Below are positions 1 to 22,025 of a DNA stretch of 25,533 nt, piece by piece. Made by a program: the position numbers and the translations under genes. The notes beneath the pieces were generated by a model. The model searched no databases and was not told the origin of the DNA. It saw only the letters and a program-made list of their open reading frames with translations. Position 1 is the first letter of the stretch. Each line of letters opens with the position of its first letter. The stretch is from Apostichopus californicus (taxonomy: Eukaryota > Echinodermata > Holothuroidea > Aspidochirotida > Stichopodidae): positions 1 through 25,533 of the forward strand of contig JAIPMN010039127.1 in the NCBI GenBank assembly GCA_020650975.1, in the 5' to 3' direction.

Positions 1-2296
1 TATTAGGTAGGGTATACTGTAGTCCTCATGTATATGTATATATATATATGTATATATTTTTATTATTTTTTTGTTTTTTGAAAGTGAGTTTTCAAGCTTA
101 TTATGAAGTTGCATCCCACTAACTTGCAACATCAACGATACCTGGAGTAATTGTCAGCAAGCAGATATGTATTCATTTCTATAATGGCGAAATCAATATT
201 AGCAACGTCCAAATATCCCTTCTAAGGTTGAAAAATGCCTTCATTTTTCTTTAGTCTTATCTGCTCTTCCTTTTTAAAAGTAGTTAAAAAATTTAAATTA
301 ATTTCGTTGCCTTTTCCATTGAACTTAAGATTTAGACATATTTCTTGGACAAAGAAATGAAGAAACAAAAACAATTTAAGAAACTTATTACATTTTCCAT
401 GACTTTCCATGACATTGTATCTCTTTTCTTGGTCAGATAAATTTATTTTCTGTTTATATATTTTTTCCCATGACTTTTCCAAAAGATCCCTGACCATGGG
501 AAGCCTGATAAAGTAATCATGTGCAAAATAAGACCATTCGGCTAGGATGCTAACTCAAAGAGCATTATTGAAGTAATGTAATACTAAAGCAGTTTTTATG
601 TTATAATTCTAGAAACAATCTGTTGCTCAAATAAAGATTACCAATCGACCATCGTAAAGAATTTAATTCTGAAAATAATTTGATCCGATTACGAACATTT
701 CCTTGGTCACCAATTTCTCTTATAATTGTCTCAAACTCAAAGAGTTGCTTTAACTTTTATTTAGTAAAAGAAGATTCTTTTCTTACATCTACCATTACAT
801 TCAAGACATGACATATTACAACATGAAAAGTACTTTTATTTTTTTCTCACTTGTATATATCTTTCCAACTATGGAACCTCTAAAGGATACTTAATCTCTG
901 GTAAAGGTTTCAAGTTGGTGGAGTAAATTAAAATGCCATTTAGTGATTCAAATGGATCGGATCATATATCTGTTATACATTTATTAACTAATTAATTAAT
1001 TAATTAATTAGTAGCAACTAAAAAGATGGCAGGACTTAGAAAAAGAGTTACCTTTTTAACCCGAGAAATTTTACAGCTTGAAAATGTAAAATGTGACTAA
1101 TTGGAATATTAATCTCTAAATGAAAAGTGAAAGAAAGAGATGAAACTGAGGAAAACTTGTAAAATGAGTCGTGACTAAAAAGGAAAAAGAGGAAATGAAG
1201 TACATACAAAGGAATATTGTTTTATGGTAAATATTTCAAATTGATCTCATACGTGACCAGAAATGCAACTGCTTCATGGTAAGAAAACAAAATCAAAAAG
1301 AAAGTATTTCCCAAAATGACAAATTAAATTTTCTCTATTGCATCTGATTTTTTTTTTTTTTTTTGTCATTATTTGTTCTTTTCTTTGGATTTAATTATTG
1401 CAGAACGGAAAAAGGAGATAAAAACTTTGAAACAAACGAGAGAGAGTGTGAGAGAGAGAGACAAAAAACAAACTAAAACTATAAATGATGTGTTATCAAT
1501 TATTAGATGGGTATTAAATAAGCAACTTGCTTAACAAATGCCAATGAGGTATATCAAAAAAATAATGATCACTTAAAGGGAAAGCCCCAAGTAAGTCAAT
1601 GTCCACAATGCCAGATGCCAAAGAGGTATGAAACTCATGTTATATCAAAACCAGAAGTACATTCTTTATCAAAGTATAATGTCCTAGTAAATTTTTTGTT
1701 GAAGTACATTGAGTTTAATTAAATCCACTTTCATGCCCAGCAGTAGATTTTTTTATGATTTTTTCATTATTGTTTTATTCTACAATGGTAAAGGTCACAC
1801 TGTCTACAGACAGACCAAGTGATATCTGTGAGTATAGCAAGTAATGTCAAGGACATTTCTCGTAGTTGCATTTAACAGACTGCAAGAAGAGCGTGGATGT
1901 TCTGATTGCCACAATATCTTCAACTTAGTATGTGCAACAGATGCCGATAAAACCTTTCCTTTTTTCTCTTTGCTGGGACAAGATAAATACTAACATTATT
2001 TTGGCAGAAACTGCCCAACCTTGAAATTTCCATCTCTGTAATGATTTAAGTGGAATTACAAGCTCCATTTTGTAAAACGTAAACTGTATTTTTATATTTC
2101 GATAGAAGCAATGCTTTCCTTGGTAAATCCGATGGTCCCTTCTACCTTTCTTATTCTTGCTGTAATCTTAATCTTACTGTTTCAAAATTTGATTGTAAAT
2201 TTTGCTACTAAGTTAATACTGTCGATCTGTTTCTTTCGCATATATTACGGCTGGAAGGGTCTTGAGAACAAAAAGAACTTCAGATAGGGAGTGATT
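1..2296. other. NADK2 3' UTR and downstream flank, no gene seen
   Basis: I see no coding exon or RNA gene here. The stretch is AT-rich with simple repeats: a TA/TG run near 30-58, an (ATTA)n tract at about 987-1011, an 18-base T run near 1350, and a GA-rich run at about 1438-1462. The part next to 2296 should be NADK2 3' UTR. Confidence 0.6.
1774..1779 (-). terminator. Candidate NADK2 poly(A) signal
   Basis: TTTATT on the plus strand reads AATAAA on the NADK2 strand. It is the first canonical hexamer I see downstream of the stop and would give a 3' UTR of about 520 nt. No transcript evidence is available, and this AT-rich sequence produces such hexamers by chance. Confidence 0.3.
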
Positions 2297-2435
2297 TCAT
2301 TCCACCATTTCCATGGTCTTGATGGCGTCTTCATCAAACATTTCCAGGGTTGCTAGAGCTCCGTCGTTAAAGAGGTATGACGTACCAGCGTCAACCGTTA
2401 GACACGCATCTCTGCAACGTGATCGGATGGTAATC
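2297..2435 (-). CDS. NADK2: NADK2 coding exon 8, with stop
   Basis: 139 nt after CTTTGCAG, ending at TGA (complement of 2297-2299). It encodes ITIRSRCRDACLTVDAGTS and LFNDGALATLEMF, matching the human C-terminal 'SRCWDACMVVDGGTSFEFNDGA' strand pair. A short acidic tail of normal family length follows. Confidence 0.94.
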
Positions 2436-5400
2436 CTGCAAAGAGTAACAACGATGGACACCATGTCGGCATTTCAATTTCAATTTCTTTCTTTTTTATT
2501 CCAGTATAAATTACAAAATTTATTAATAGGACACATAATAATGGTACACAAAAGACGTAAAATGTACAATCATGAAAGCATGAACAAATAAGATGGAGGA
2601 TTAGAAGGCTTCTTTTTTTTGTAGAATAAAAGATTTAAAAGGATTAAAAAGATTATAACAGAGATTCTAAGAACCCATTTTGAATATAAATGGCTGCTCT
2701 GTAGATGAAACATGTTGCAGATTAACATGTAGCAGCTGTGCTAAAATTAAAGTGAGCTGCCCTTTAAGTGACCCAAGTGATTTATACTTTAAAAGTAACA
2801 TTACTACTGAGATGGTATGTATGTGAAAATGAAGTAATGATCTACAATACTGCAAAGCAAATCAAATTAAAATTAATTGTCACATTTTATAACAACCTTG
2901 AAGTTCCTTGATGGAGTTACAGGGTTTTTGCAGTGGATAACGCAGTTGTATTCTCTCTCTGTTGGCCTAAGTTATCACAGACTGGTAAAGTGGATCACAT
3001 GGGGAATAATGAAACTGTTTTCAACTCACTTTCTGGCGAATCCTCTCGGTTTGCGAACCTGGAAGATACCGTAGACCACGGGATCTCTGACGCTGTAGAC
3101 CATCTGCAACACCCGAGGGTCAAACAGCAGACGTCCATTGAAGGAATCTGCGACTGTCTTAACCGATTCCTGATTGGTGGAATAGTTAGAACCGGTCTGC
3201 CGATTGGCTGCAAGAGAAAACAATGGTAGCAGATATGAAGCAAGATAAAACATTGGAAGAAAAATAAAACCTATAAAGCTACACTGTCTTGTTAACAATG
3301 TCATTGCATCATTTCTCTTGTGGGACAAACTCTCCGAATCTATTGGTAACATTACCTTACTTTCAAAGCATTGTAATGATCAATAAACACACAACTTTTG
3401 ACTTTTCTTTTAAAAATGTTTGGATTACGTGCTATTGAGCAGCTTTTCTGGGTAAGAGAAAAAGTTTTCAATTTGCAAATTATATAACAATATTCCACTT
3501 CTCACCAGATTCAAGTAAACTAGACATTTCCGCACAGACTTGACAAGGTATCTGGCCCCAACATGGGCATACATGTAACAAGTCAGCCCCTATGTTGTTT
3601 ACAATGTAGATTACAGTAGGCTCAAGCAACCTAAAGCTTTAAACCTCCTTCACTCTAAAATGTAGATCACAGTGGGTGGTCTGTCATGTCAATAAGGTGG
3701 ATGATCTTCAAAAGCATTTTAAATTTCCACTTTAATTTTCTTGTTGATTTTAGAATTTCATCAAAATGCAACTTTTTGTAGAAATTATTCTTTTCTTCTG
3801 TCTATAAATGATTTTACTATTATCAAGGAAATCAAAACCATTTACAGCTCATTTGCCATTCTGATATCATTGAATCAGCTGTTGCCAGATGCAAAAGGGC
3901 AAAAGTTTTATTTTGAAGCAGAGCTGTCCTAGGTGCCTTGGTGTGTCCTTCCCATGGGGATATTTGAAGTATTAAAAAGTTAATTGTTTATTGTGAAATT
4001 TAATCCTGAGTTTTCCTTCTACAGAAGGCAGTTAATTTCTCTGTTCACTGTTTTCACAAATGAATATTTGAGAAACCTTATTTGTTTTAATTTTTATTCA
4101 TTGTGTGAGCCACTCCATGTTTCAAGACTGTTGTAATGATGCTTTTGAAAGGGATGAAACAAAAACTTACCTATTTTAAGAACTTCTTCCACACTTTGAT
4201 ATGAAAGCTTGTTAATATTGAAAGACCTGCACAATAAGAGATAGGACAAAATCAATATAGTGCAAATATGAGGGAACAGTATATTATTTTCAAGTATATA
4301 CCCTTAAAATACGCAAGTAGTGCTAAAAGGTATGGGCATTATGCACCTATGTTGACTACACATGAAACTCTATTATTAAAGCACTTAGGGATCATAAATT
4401 TAAGTAATGAAAAAAAAAGAAAAAGATTGTTGTATAATGATTGCATAATATGGCCATATGTAAATCAAATAAAAGGAATATATATTATGCTATGCAATAA
4501 CCAGGTAAATATTATCCTTGCAAATCTCAACTTACATCAAGCAAATTAAATGCCTACAATCTTCTGTACTTACTGTTTTTTTTTGGTTTTTTTTGCCAAA
4601 ATCAATTCAATGAAATGAAGTTATTGAAACAGTGAAATAGTTAAAAACTGCCTATAAAGGTGATAATAAAAATCAATCTGGCTTAGAAATGCAATATATA
4701 TTCTTCTTCTTTCATTTTCTCCTTTTTTCATTACTGCATCTGATTCTGCAGATCTGTGAAATACACTATTTACTTACCATGAAGTTGAACCAGTGCCTGT
4801 GCATATAGTTATTCCAGAGCTTTTCTGCTTTTCTAGTGGTCCGTCATCTATAGATATTTCATAATATGACATCCTGGAAGAAACCAAAAAACAGAAGGTA
4901 AGTTACTTCAAGTCCGTTGAGGTACAGTGGGCAATATTTCCTCTGTAACAATTAAAAAGTTTAGGGAGCGTTACCTCAGTGATTAACGCCGTCATGAGGT
5001 CCCTGGTTCGAGTCACTCCAAGATTAATGTACTGTATGTCGTCCAGTTACCGAGTTGTTGACAACTGACAATTTATAATCATGGACGTTAAATATGAATC
5101 TAAGAGACTGACCTCGGTCAGCTTGCGGCTTTGATAAGCCATTGATGGCTTCTTCGCGAGTTCCTGCTTGCAGGAGGATCTCAAATACATACATACACAC
5201 ATAGTGTACATACGTGCATACATACATAAACCAATGCAAGCAATTATTCTCAAATGTATGGTGACTAGATTCTGCTCTGATGTTTTCACAGTCCTTCTTT
5301 AAAGGCCGATTAAAACACTGCTTCCTATGAAGCAAACATTTCAAAGGGCCCAAATGTTGATATATGGAAATCAATCATTGGAGAGAAAAACCAAAGAGAA

Positions 5401-8400
5401 TGAATAAATCCTCATAATACTGAGAAGAGAACAACAAAGTTTGCAAGTTGAGAAAAAAAAATACAGTTTTACAAATTTAACATGCATAGCCACAGGGCTG
5501 GCATAATTTTGAAAAGAGGTACTGCATATATGACATCAATGGGGGGGCATTGACGGTAAAATTAGTGGTGTGTAAAATGAATGTAAAATGGTACTACGAA
5601 TTAATTAATGATAATGTTAATCATTTTACCTAGATGATAGGGACTCTCCGACAAAGACTTCGTTAAGAGCCCGGATGGGAATGATGTGTTCTTCAGAATC
5701 TTCTCCGTTCAACCTTCGCTCCAGGCTCTTCTGCCTTTCCGAGTTGTGGAGATGTCTGTGGTCCGAAAATGTCAGGTCCTCATCGTATAAATCTATCGGG
5801 TGGCTGGTGTCGCCTCCCTTTACAGTGACGCGGATCCGAGCTCGCTTCCTCCACCTGTGAAAGAATTTGAAGATGACTTGAAATTAAGATTACAAAAGGT
5901 ACAACATGAAATTCAAAGAAAATTGTAAACATAAAGGAAATGCAACAACAGACACTTTGCTGGCTTTATAAACATTATAAAGCCCAGTAGTATTAACTAT
6001 GCTGTTCTTTTTCATTACCTCCAAGAAGGTACATTGCCACAGTGTACATTATGCAATCTCTGAGCTTACTCCCTCCCATAACCGACCTTCCCCCCCCCCC
6101 CCCCCACCAATGAGTTACCTTATCAAATTGCTATATCTAGTAAAAACGATTCTATAATTCTTGACATTTTTTAATCTTTCATTGAAATAAAGAACAGAAG
6201 TAATTTCAACATTGCTAATTCACTTTTGCATGAGTATTGCTTATTTTTAATTTTGATCATATTAGGCTACTGCTGTGGGCTGCTGTGACACCAATTCTCT
6301 CAACCAAGACAAAAATCACTAAACATTCATTGATGACGGGTATAACAAACTCACCGATATGAGCCACTCTCCATCAATTTCAGGGCTCTTGTTATATTTC
6401 CAGAATATTTTCTTGGCAAGCAGAGGAAACCCTCAGACCCCACGAAATCTGTGTTGACTCCGATGATGGGTTTGACACCGAAGACCTTCCTGGAAGCACT
6501 GAGGAATGTTCCATCCCCTCCGGCAGATATGACCAGCTCTGCCCAGTCCACGGCTTCTTCGGTGAAATCTTTCATATCCATGCATACTTTCACCGAGGCA
6601 CCTGTCTCTCTGTGTGGTAGGAGGAATAGCAGATGTCATATATTGCAATTTACTGTACGTTGGTAAAGTTAGGCACTATCTGATCAATCTTAGGCATTTC
6701 CAAAGCCAAAACTCAAATTAAACTTAAACTTATTAAATTATTAAATTAAACTTATGCAACAAATGGGAGCTAAGGATATATCTAAAGGAACACAGGACAT
6801 TCATACATGTGTAACAATATTCCTGAAAAGCAAACATACAGTAAAAACAATAACTTATCAAAGAAGCCATGGTACTAACAAAAAAGCAAATTATTGAAGC
6901 GGAATTATATTTATAATTTAAAGATACTAAATATTTATTAAAAAACTCAAATCCTTGACTTGGGAGAGGAATCTTTGGCAAAGATTGAGAGTGATTACAG
7001 GCAAACAAATCTTTTCGAGGAGATCAATCTGTCACTACTTCAGGTTAGTATCTGTTTCAGTCTCGCTGTTCTTACACCTTAACATTATGGGCAATCTTTA
7101 AAACCTTAAGATTCCTATTAAACACAACAACCACCAGCCAATATAAGTCATGAACCAGTTTGGTGTTGGTACATGTTTGTATGTACTGCATGCAGTCTAG
7201 CAGTAGAGAGTGAACCTTTTTGTGCAGTTTCAAGAAACAGCCCAAACATGATGACAGTAGCCCTGAGCTGGGGCAGCTCAATTGATCCACTACCACTAAA
7301 GCAAGGATCACTTCAAAGTCAAATCATGTCATTAAAATGCACGAACGATTCTACAGTAAGCAGGGAATGATTTTTCCAGCATCAAATCACAAAATGCTAT
7401 ACTGTTTAGTAGATCCAGTAAAGGCCAAAACTGTATATTTAGCAGTTGCAATTTTTTACTACACAGATAAATATAGTATCTTAAAAGAGACCAAATTCAG
7501 AGCCTTCAAATCTACTAAACAAAATCTGAACGTGAGCTTAAATTCCCTGCGTAGTACAAAACAAAAAGTGTTACATTGTTCCATATATTTGATAGTACTT
7601 CAACTTTTGGATGAATGGACTGATGTATGAATGAATTGAGGAATCCAGGAGGAGATGACAGGTCAACATCTTAACATAAGCATGGCCAATCTTCTATCTT
7701 GAATTAAAGTTAGCGTCACTTCTTAAATGACTGAAGACACATGTACAGTACTTACTCTAGTTTCTCAACCAAGTTTTGCAGGTTCTTCATATGTACACTG
7801 TGTCTCTCTACTAAATGTTCATAGTCAGAACCCCTCTCTGCAAGCTGTGAAGAAAGAAATAAAGGAAGGGAAAAAAACATGGAGTCTGATACATCATGTT
7901 AAAGTAATGACAAAAATTGTTTATGATTAAAGATAATACATTAGTCATTTGCAGTTACTTGAAAACAAAGCACACTAGGCTTTATTACTTCCATTATTAC
8001 ATCTGATAGAATCTAAAGCCAATGTATCACTTTCTCTTTTTTCTAGAGCTCTTGTTAATGATTCCTTTTTTTAGGCTTAATCACATCTCTGCACTAAAAA
8101 ACACCTGGCAGAAGTTGACATAGCTGGGAATAAGTTACTGTACGGTTAAAAATTTGCATCTGTTTTGAAGGCTATGAACTTTATATCTTAAATATATATC
8201 ATGGTTTACTGTGTACAAAACTGCTACGCATCTTTGCACTTGTATAGCTGCTAATTTTGCATAGCATTTTCCAATGCGATACTGTACAAATTATTCACTG
8301 TGAAGACCAAGGACATGCAAATTGCAATGATTACACTTGTTTCATATTTTTCAAGGCTTCCAAACTTGGACTTTATAAGTATTTTGAACTATTTACGAGC

Positions 8401-9020
8401 ATACTGCAAAACCTAGGGTACATACGATTTACTATAAAAATTAAGTCTTCAAAGTTTAAGTAAAAATCTGTTTCTAGTTTGTAACACTTGCACTGGCCTA
8501 CATGTTTTCACTTAACATATGAGACAGGTACAGTTGGTACCATCAAGAGCTTGCCTAATTCCACACAGTTTGGAGAATCATGAAAACCTGTATGCTGTAT
8601 GCTGTAGGCCAAGGTATACATGATATCACATACCTTACGACGTAGTTCACTTTCGCTTAAATCAGGAAACCTCCCTTTCTCAAATGAAAAGCGGGTCACT
8701 TTTGGCAAAATCAACATTTTCCGTGGGACAAACGACTTATCTTTAGACGGCGACTTCTGATGTTTCCTTTCAATGCTACTTTGAGTATTGCCTGGTGAAG
8801 TACTGACAGGTCGTCTTGATGACAATGTAGCCTTTCGTGTGCTTCTATAATAATGTTGGCTTAGGCTTTGAACTTTTGTAAACCCTCGCATGTTTTCTAC
8901 GTTAACGTTAGGCTTCCCTAACGTACGGAGATTTGTACAGTAATACGCTTTCGGTAGATTACGGGAGATACCAGAACAGTGAAAACATCCAAAGAATATA
9001 CTTTTAGTCAAAGGATACAT
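2297..9020 (-). CDS. NADK2: Mitochondrial NAD kinase 2, 8 coding exons
   Basis: Coding exons, in transcript order on the minus strand, are 9020-8634, 7844-7756, 6609-6355, 5854-5630, 4873-4778, 4226-4171, 3207-3030 and 2435-2297. They total 1425 nt, giving 474 residues plus TGA, and phases agree at all seven GT-AG junctions. The family phosphorylates NAD+ to NADP+ with ATP in the mitochondrial matrix. Visible marks are: a basic, Ser-rich N-terminus with few acidic residues (likely import presequence); a first beta strand MLILPKVTRF at about 102-111; the catalytic and nucleotide-binding GGDGT at 189-193; GVNTD at 209-213; ALNEVF at 306-311 (the NADK NE motif); CTGTGS at 343-348; and a C-terminal VDAGTS...FNDG at 443-454. 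The order and spacing match vertebrate NADK2 (442 residues in human), and the match is much weaker to cytosolic NADK. The first in-frame ATG after an upstream TGA (9069-9071) was taken as start. A later ATG at 8891 would give 431 residues. Identification is firm; the exact start is less so. Confidence 0.95.
2436..3029 (-). other. NADK2 intron 7
   Basis: 594 bp, with donor GTGAGT and acceptor TTTGCAG. Apart from short AT-rich tracts I see nothing in it; the small open frames are unsupported. Confidence 0.85.
3030..3207 (-). CDS. NADK2: NADK2 coding exon 7
   Basis: 178 nt between CTCTTGCAG and AGAAA|GTGAGT. It encodes a linker and then FDPRVLQMVYSVRDPV, equivalent to the 'SPEEPKILFSIREPI' strand of human NADK2, and VRKPRGFARK. 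It leaves in phase 2. Confidence 0.92.
3208..4170 (-). other. NADK2 intron 6
   Basis: 963 bp. The only structure noticed is a short imperfect direct repeat (AATGTAGATyACAGTrGG) near 3603 and 3659. No exon is missing here, since phases of exons 6 and 7 join directly. Confidence 0.85.
4171..4226 (-). CDS. NADK2: NADK2 coding exon 6
   Basis: 56 nt between TTGTGCAG and AAATAG|GTAAGT. It encodes SFNINKLSYQSVEEVLKI, matching human 'WSFNINRVATQAVEDVLNIA'. This small exon is placed by homology and phase (enters phase 2, leaves phase 1). Confidence 0.93.
4227..4777 (-). other. NADK2 intron 5
   Basis: 551 bp of AT-rich sequence. A 93-codon plus-strand open frame inside it (4268-4549) has no recognisable motif and biased AT-rich codons, so I take it as chance. 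Confidence 0.85.
4778..4873 (-). CDS. NADK2: NADK2 coding exon 5
   Basis: 96 nt between CTTCCAG and TCATG|GTAAGT. It encodes SYYEISIDDGP and KSSGITICTGTGSTSW, closely matching the vertebrate SYYEISVDDGP and CTGTGS segments that line the NAD site. Confidence 0.95.
4961..5235 (+). mobile_element. tRNA-derived SINE in NADK2 intron 4 (antisense to the gene)
   Basis: The head resembles a tRNA promoter: an A-box-like TTACCTCAGTGA at 4971-4982 and a B box GGTTCGAGTCA at 5005-5015. The spacing is about ten bases shorter than in a functional tRNA. A roughly 150-bp body follows, then a (CATA)-rich tail from about 5187 to 5230. Head, body and simple-repeat tail in this order are typical of a SINE mobilised by a LINE. 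It lies between NADK2 exons 4 and 5, opposite to NADK2 transcription. Target-site duplications were not resolved, so the ends are approximate. Confidence 0.65.
5630..5854 (-). CDS. NADK2: NADK2 coding exon 4 (family insert and NE motif)
   Basis: 225 nt between TTTCACAG and CATCTAG|GTAAAA. It opens with RWRKRARIRV, matching the 'RWLWRQRIRLYL' strand of human NADK2. A charged, His- and Arg-rich segment (about residues 265-300) follows, poorly conserved as in other NADK2 proteins. It ends with PIRALNEVFVGESLSSR, which holds the conserved Asn-Glu pair. Confidence 0.95.
5855..6354 (-). other. NADK2 intron 3, with a homopolymer C/G run
   Basis: 500 bp. It holds a run of 16 C at 6090-6105, which is G16 on the NADK2 strand. 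Nothing else is notable. Confidence 0.85.
6355..6609 (-). CDS. NADK2: NADK2 coding exon 3 (GGDG catalytic core)
   Basis: 255 nt, entered after CCACACAG and left at ATATCG|GTGAGT in phase 2. It encodes WAELVISAGGDGTFLSAS, GVNTD and SEGFLCLPRKY. These are the most conserved parts of the NAD kinase fold, including the GGDG loop that contacts the nucleotide phosphates. Confidence 0.96.
6610..7755 (-). other. NADK2 intron 2
   Basis: 1146 bp of AT-rich sequence without a recognisable element. Several 60-100 codon open frames on both strands lack motifs and are not supported as genes. Confidence 0.85.
7756..7844 (-). CDS. NADK2: NADK2 coding exon 2
   Basis: 89 nt, entered after CTTCACAG and left at CTAGA|GTAAGT in phase 2. 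It encodes the helix containing LVERHSVHMKNL, which corresponds to the 'LLERHHIHTKNVEHII' helix of human NADK2. It is too short to show as a long ORF and is supported by homology and phase. Confidence 0.9.
7845..8633 (-). other. NADK2 intron 1
   Basis: 789 bp between donor GTATGT and acceptor CTTCACAG. I see no repeats or genes inside. Confidence 0.85.
8634..9020 (-). CDS. NADK2: NADK2 coding exon 1 (presequence and first core strand)
   Basis: This exon encodes residues 1-129. It starts at the ATG at 9020-9018, which has G at -3, and ends RRK before the donor AAG|GTATGT, in phase 0. The first ~95 residues are rich in Arg, Lys, Ser, Thr and Tyr with hardly any acidic residues, as in mitochondrial presequences. 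Family similarity begins around MLILPKVTRF. The open frame runs on past the donor to 8508, but that part is intronic. Confidence 0.88.
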
Positions 9021-9535
9021 CTCAAATGGTCTTCTTATACTATTGTGTATCAAAAACCAAAATGTCAATCAAATCCAACATTTAAATACGATATTGTAGG
9101 CGAATGAGGTTATTCTTTGATGCGATTCATAACTTCTGTGTTTGTAAAGCAGATAAGCTACAGTTGCCAATTTACGTTGGAAATTTCAGTAATGACTAAA
9201 ATAATTAAAACGTTTTGCTCCATTATCGCATCACAGTTCTAACTAAATTAGAAAAAAATGTATTATTTTTCATTGTAGATTTCTAAGTAATATTGGTAGC
9301 ATTCGTAATTTCCTTACCGGAAACTACAATCTGACTATGTGTGTATCATACTGACCGATCACAACATTAGTGCTGACTGTACGTGTGTTGTTTTCAGTTC
9401 TACACTACTGTACCTTCCAAGCTAGCTAGCTCTTTTACACGTTACACATGTACATAACTCTCAACAGCTGTCAGAGCACAGGATTACAACAACTTCCAGC
9501 CGTACTACAACAGAAAACCAACCACAGCACTTTCA
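9021..9535. promoter_or_regulatory. Shared NADK2 / SLC30A7 bidirectional promoter interval
   Basis: Only 515 bp separate the two divergent start codons, so both 5' UTRs and core promoters must lie here, or in upstream non-coding exons I cannot see. A TATA box at a clear position was not found. An ETS-type core ACCGGAAA (9316-9323) runs directly into ACTACAAT (9323-9330). GCTAGCTAGCTC near 9421-9432 is a short palindromic run. In-frame stops lie upstream of both starts (TGA at 9069-9071 on the minus strand, TAA at 9455-9457 on the plus strand), so neither ORF extends further into the interval. Confidence 0.6.
9316..9330 (+). promoter_or_regulatory. ETS-like core adjoining ACTACAAT box
   Basis: ACCGGAAACTACAAT combines a GGAA ETS core with a partial match to the ACTACAATTCC element bound by ZNF143-type factors in animal housekeeping promoters. 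It sits near the middle of the divergent promoter. Function is inferred from motif likeness only. Confidence 0.35.
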
Positions 9536-21267
<11,732 letters not shown>

Positions 21268-21347
21268 AAACAATGCTTCCAGTCCTATGGATGAAGTTTT
21301 CCCAACAACAATGCTCACATTGTCATTCTTGACGCATCCTTTTGTAG

Positions 21348-21353
21348 AATAAA
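21348..21353 (+). terminator. Candidate SLC30A7 poly(A) signal
   Basis: AATAAA lies 81 nt after the stop, followed by GT/T-rich sequence (TGGTGTTTT near 21377) of the sort found downstream of cleavage sites. It would give a short 3' UTR. Longer forms ending at later AATAAA hexamers (for example near 24545 and 25472) cannot be excluded. Confidence 0.5.
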
Positions 21354-21559
21354 AAGCATTGTTTTCTCTTCCTCATGGTGTTTTCAAACATCTCTATTCG
21401 TCTCTCGTTTTTTTTTTTCTTCTGGTCGGACGTACTTGACAGGTTAATTCCACACCATCCAGTTTGATTGTTATAGGGTGCTACCGTTAAGTATGGCGGT
21501 GTTGGTGGTGGTGTCAGTCATCATCGAGAAATGCATTGTTATATTACATTGTCATCAAA

Positions 21560-22025
21560 GCTGATGGCATAGGACAGTGTCATAGAAAAGTGTCACGATA
21601 TATGATGGTGTCAAGCCACTGTCATAGCTTTTGATGGTGTTGGACACTTTCGTAACATTTGGTGGTGTCACACAGTCTTTTAACAATCGATGGTGTCACA
21701 CACTTTCATGACATTTGATGGTGTCATACACTTTCACAACATTTGATTGTCACACTGTCCTATCATTTGATAGTCACACAGTTGTCACATTTGATGGTGT
21801 CTCGCACTGTTGTAACATTCAATGGTATCACACGGTCCTAAACTTCGATGGTGTCACACACTGATATCATAGGATCGTGTCACGTACTGTCATACAATAT
21901 CATAACATTTGATGCTGTCATGCACTATTACATCTTTTAATGGTGTTGGACACTGTCATAAAATTTGATTTTGTTAGACACTGTCATAAGACTGTAATAG
22001 TGTTAGTCACTATCATCAAGTTCAA
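21560..22025 (+). repeat. Degenerate satellite of about 28 bp
   Basis: About 15 units resemble GATGGTGTCACACACTkTCA followed by TAACATTT. Unit length varies from about 24 to 38, and divergence is high, suggesting an old array. It starts some 200 bp after the likely poly(A) site of SLC30A7. Confidence 0.8.

Noticed and set aside
4961..5030. Functional tRNA gene
   Set aside because: A-to-B box spacing is too short and no acceptor stem pairs; it is a SINE head.
5024..5374. 116-codon minus-strand open frame
   Set aside because: It runs antisense through the SINE body and CATA tail; the YVCTYVHYVCMYV part is the translated simple repeat.
6433..6666. Open frames overlapping NADK2 exon 3 in other frames on both strands
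   Set aside because: They are shadows of the conserved exon, which is clearly coding in the frame with GGDGT.
9021..9068. Extension of NADK2 exon 1 by 16 codons to 9068
   Set aside because: The codon there is TTG, not ATG, and it directly follows a stop. The first usable ATG is at 9020.
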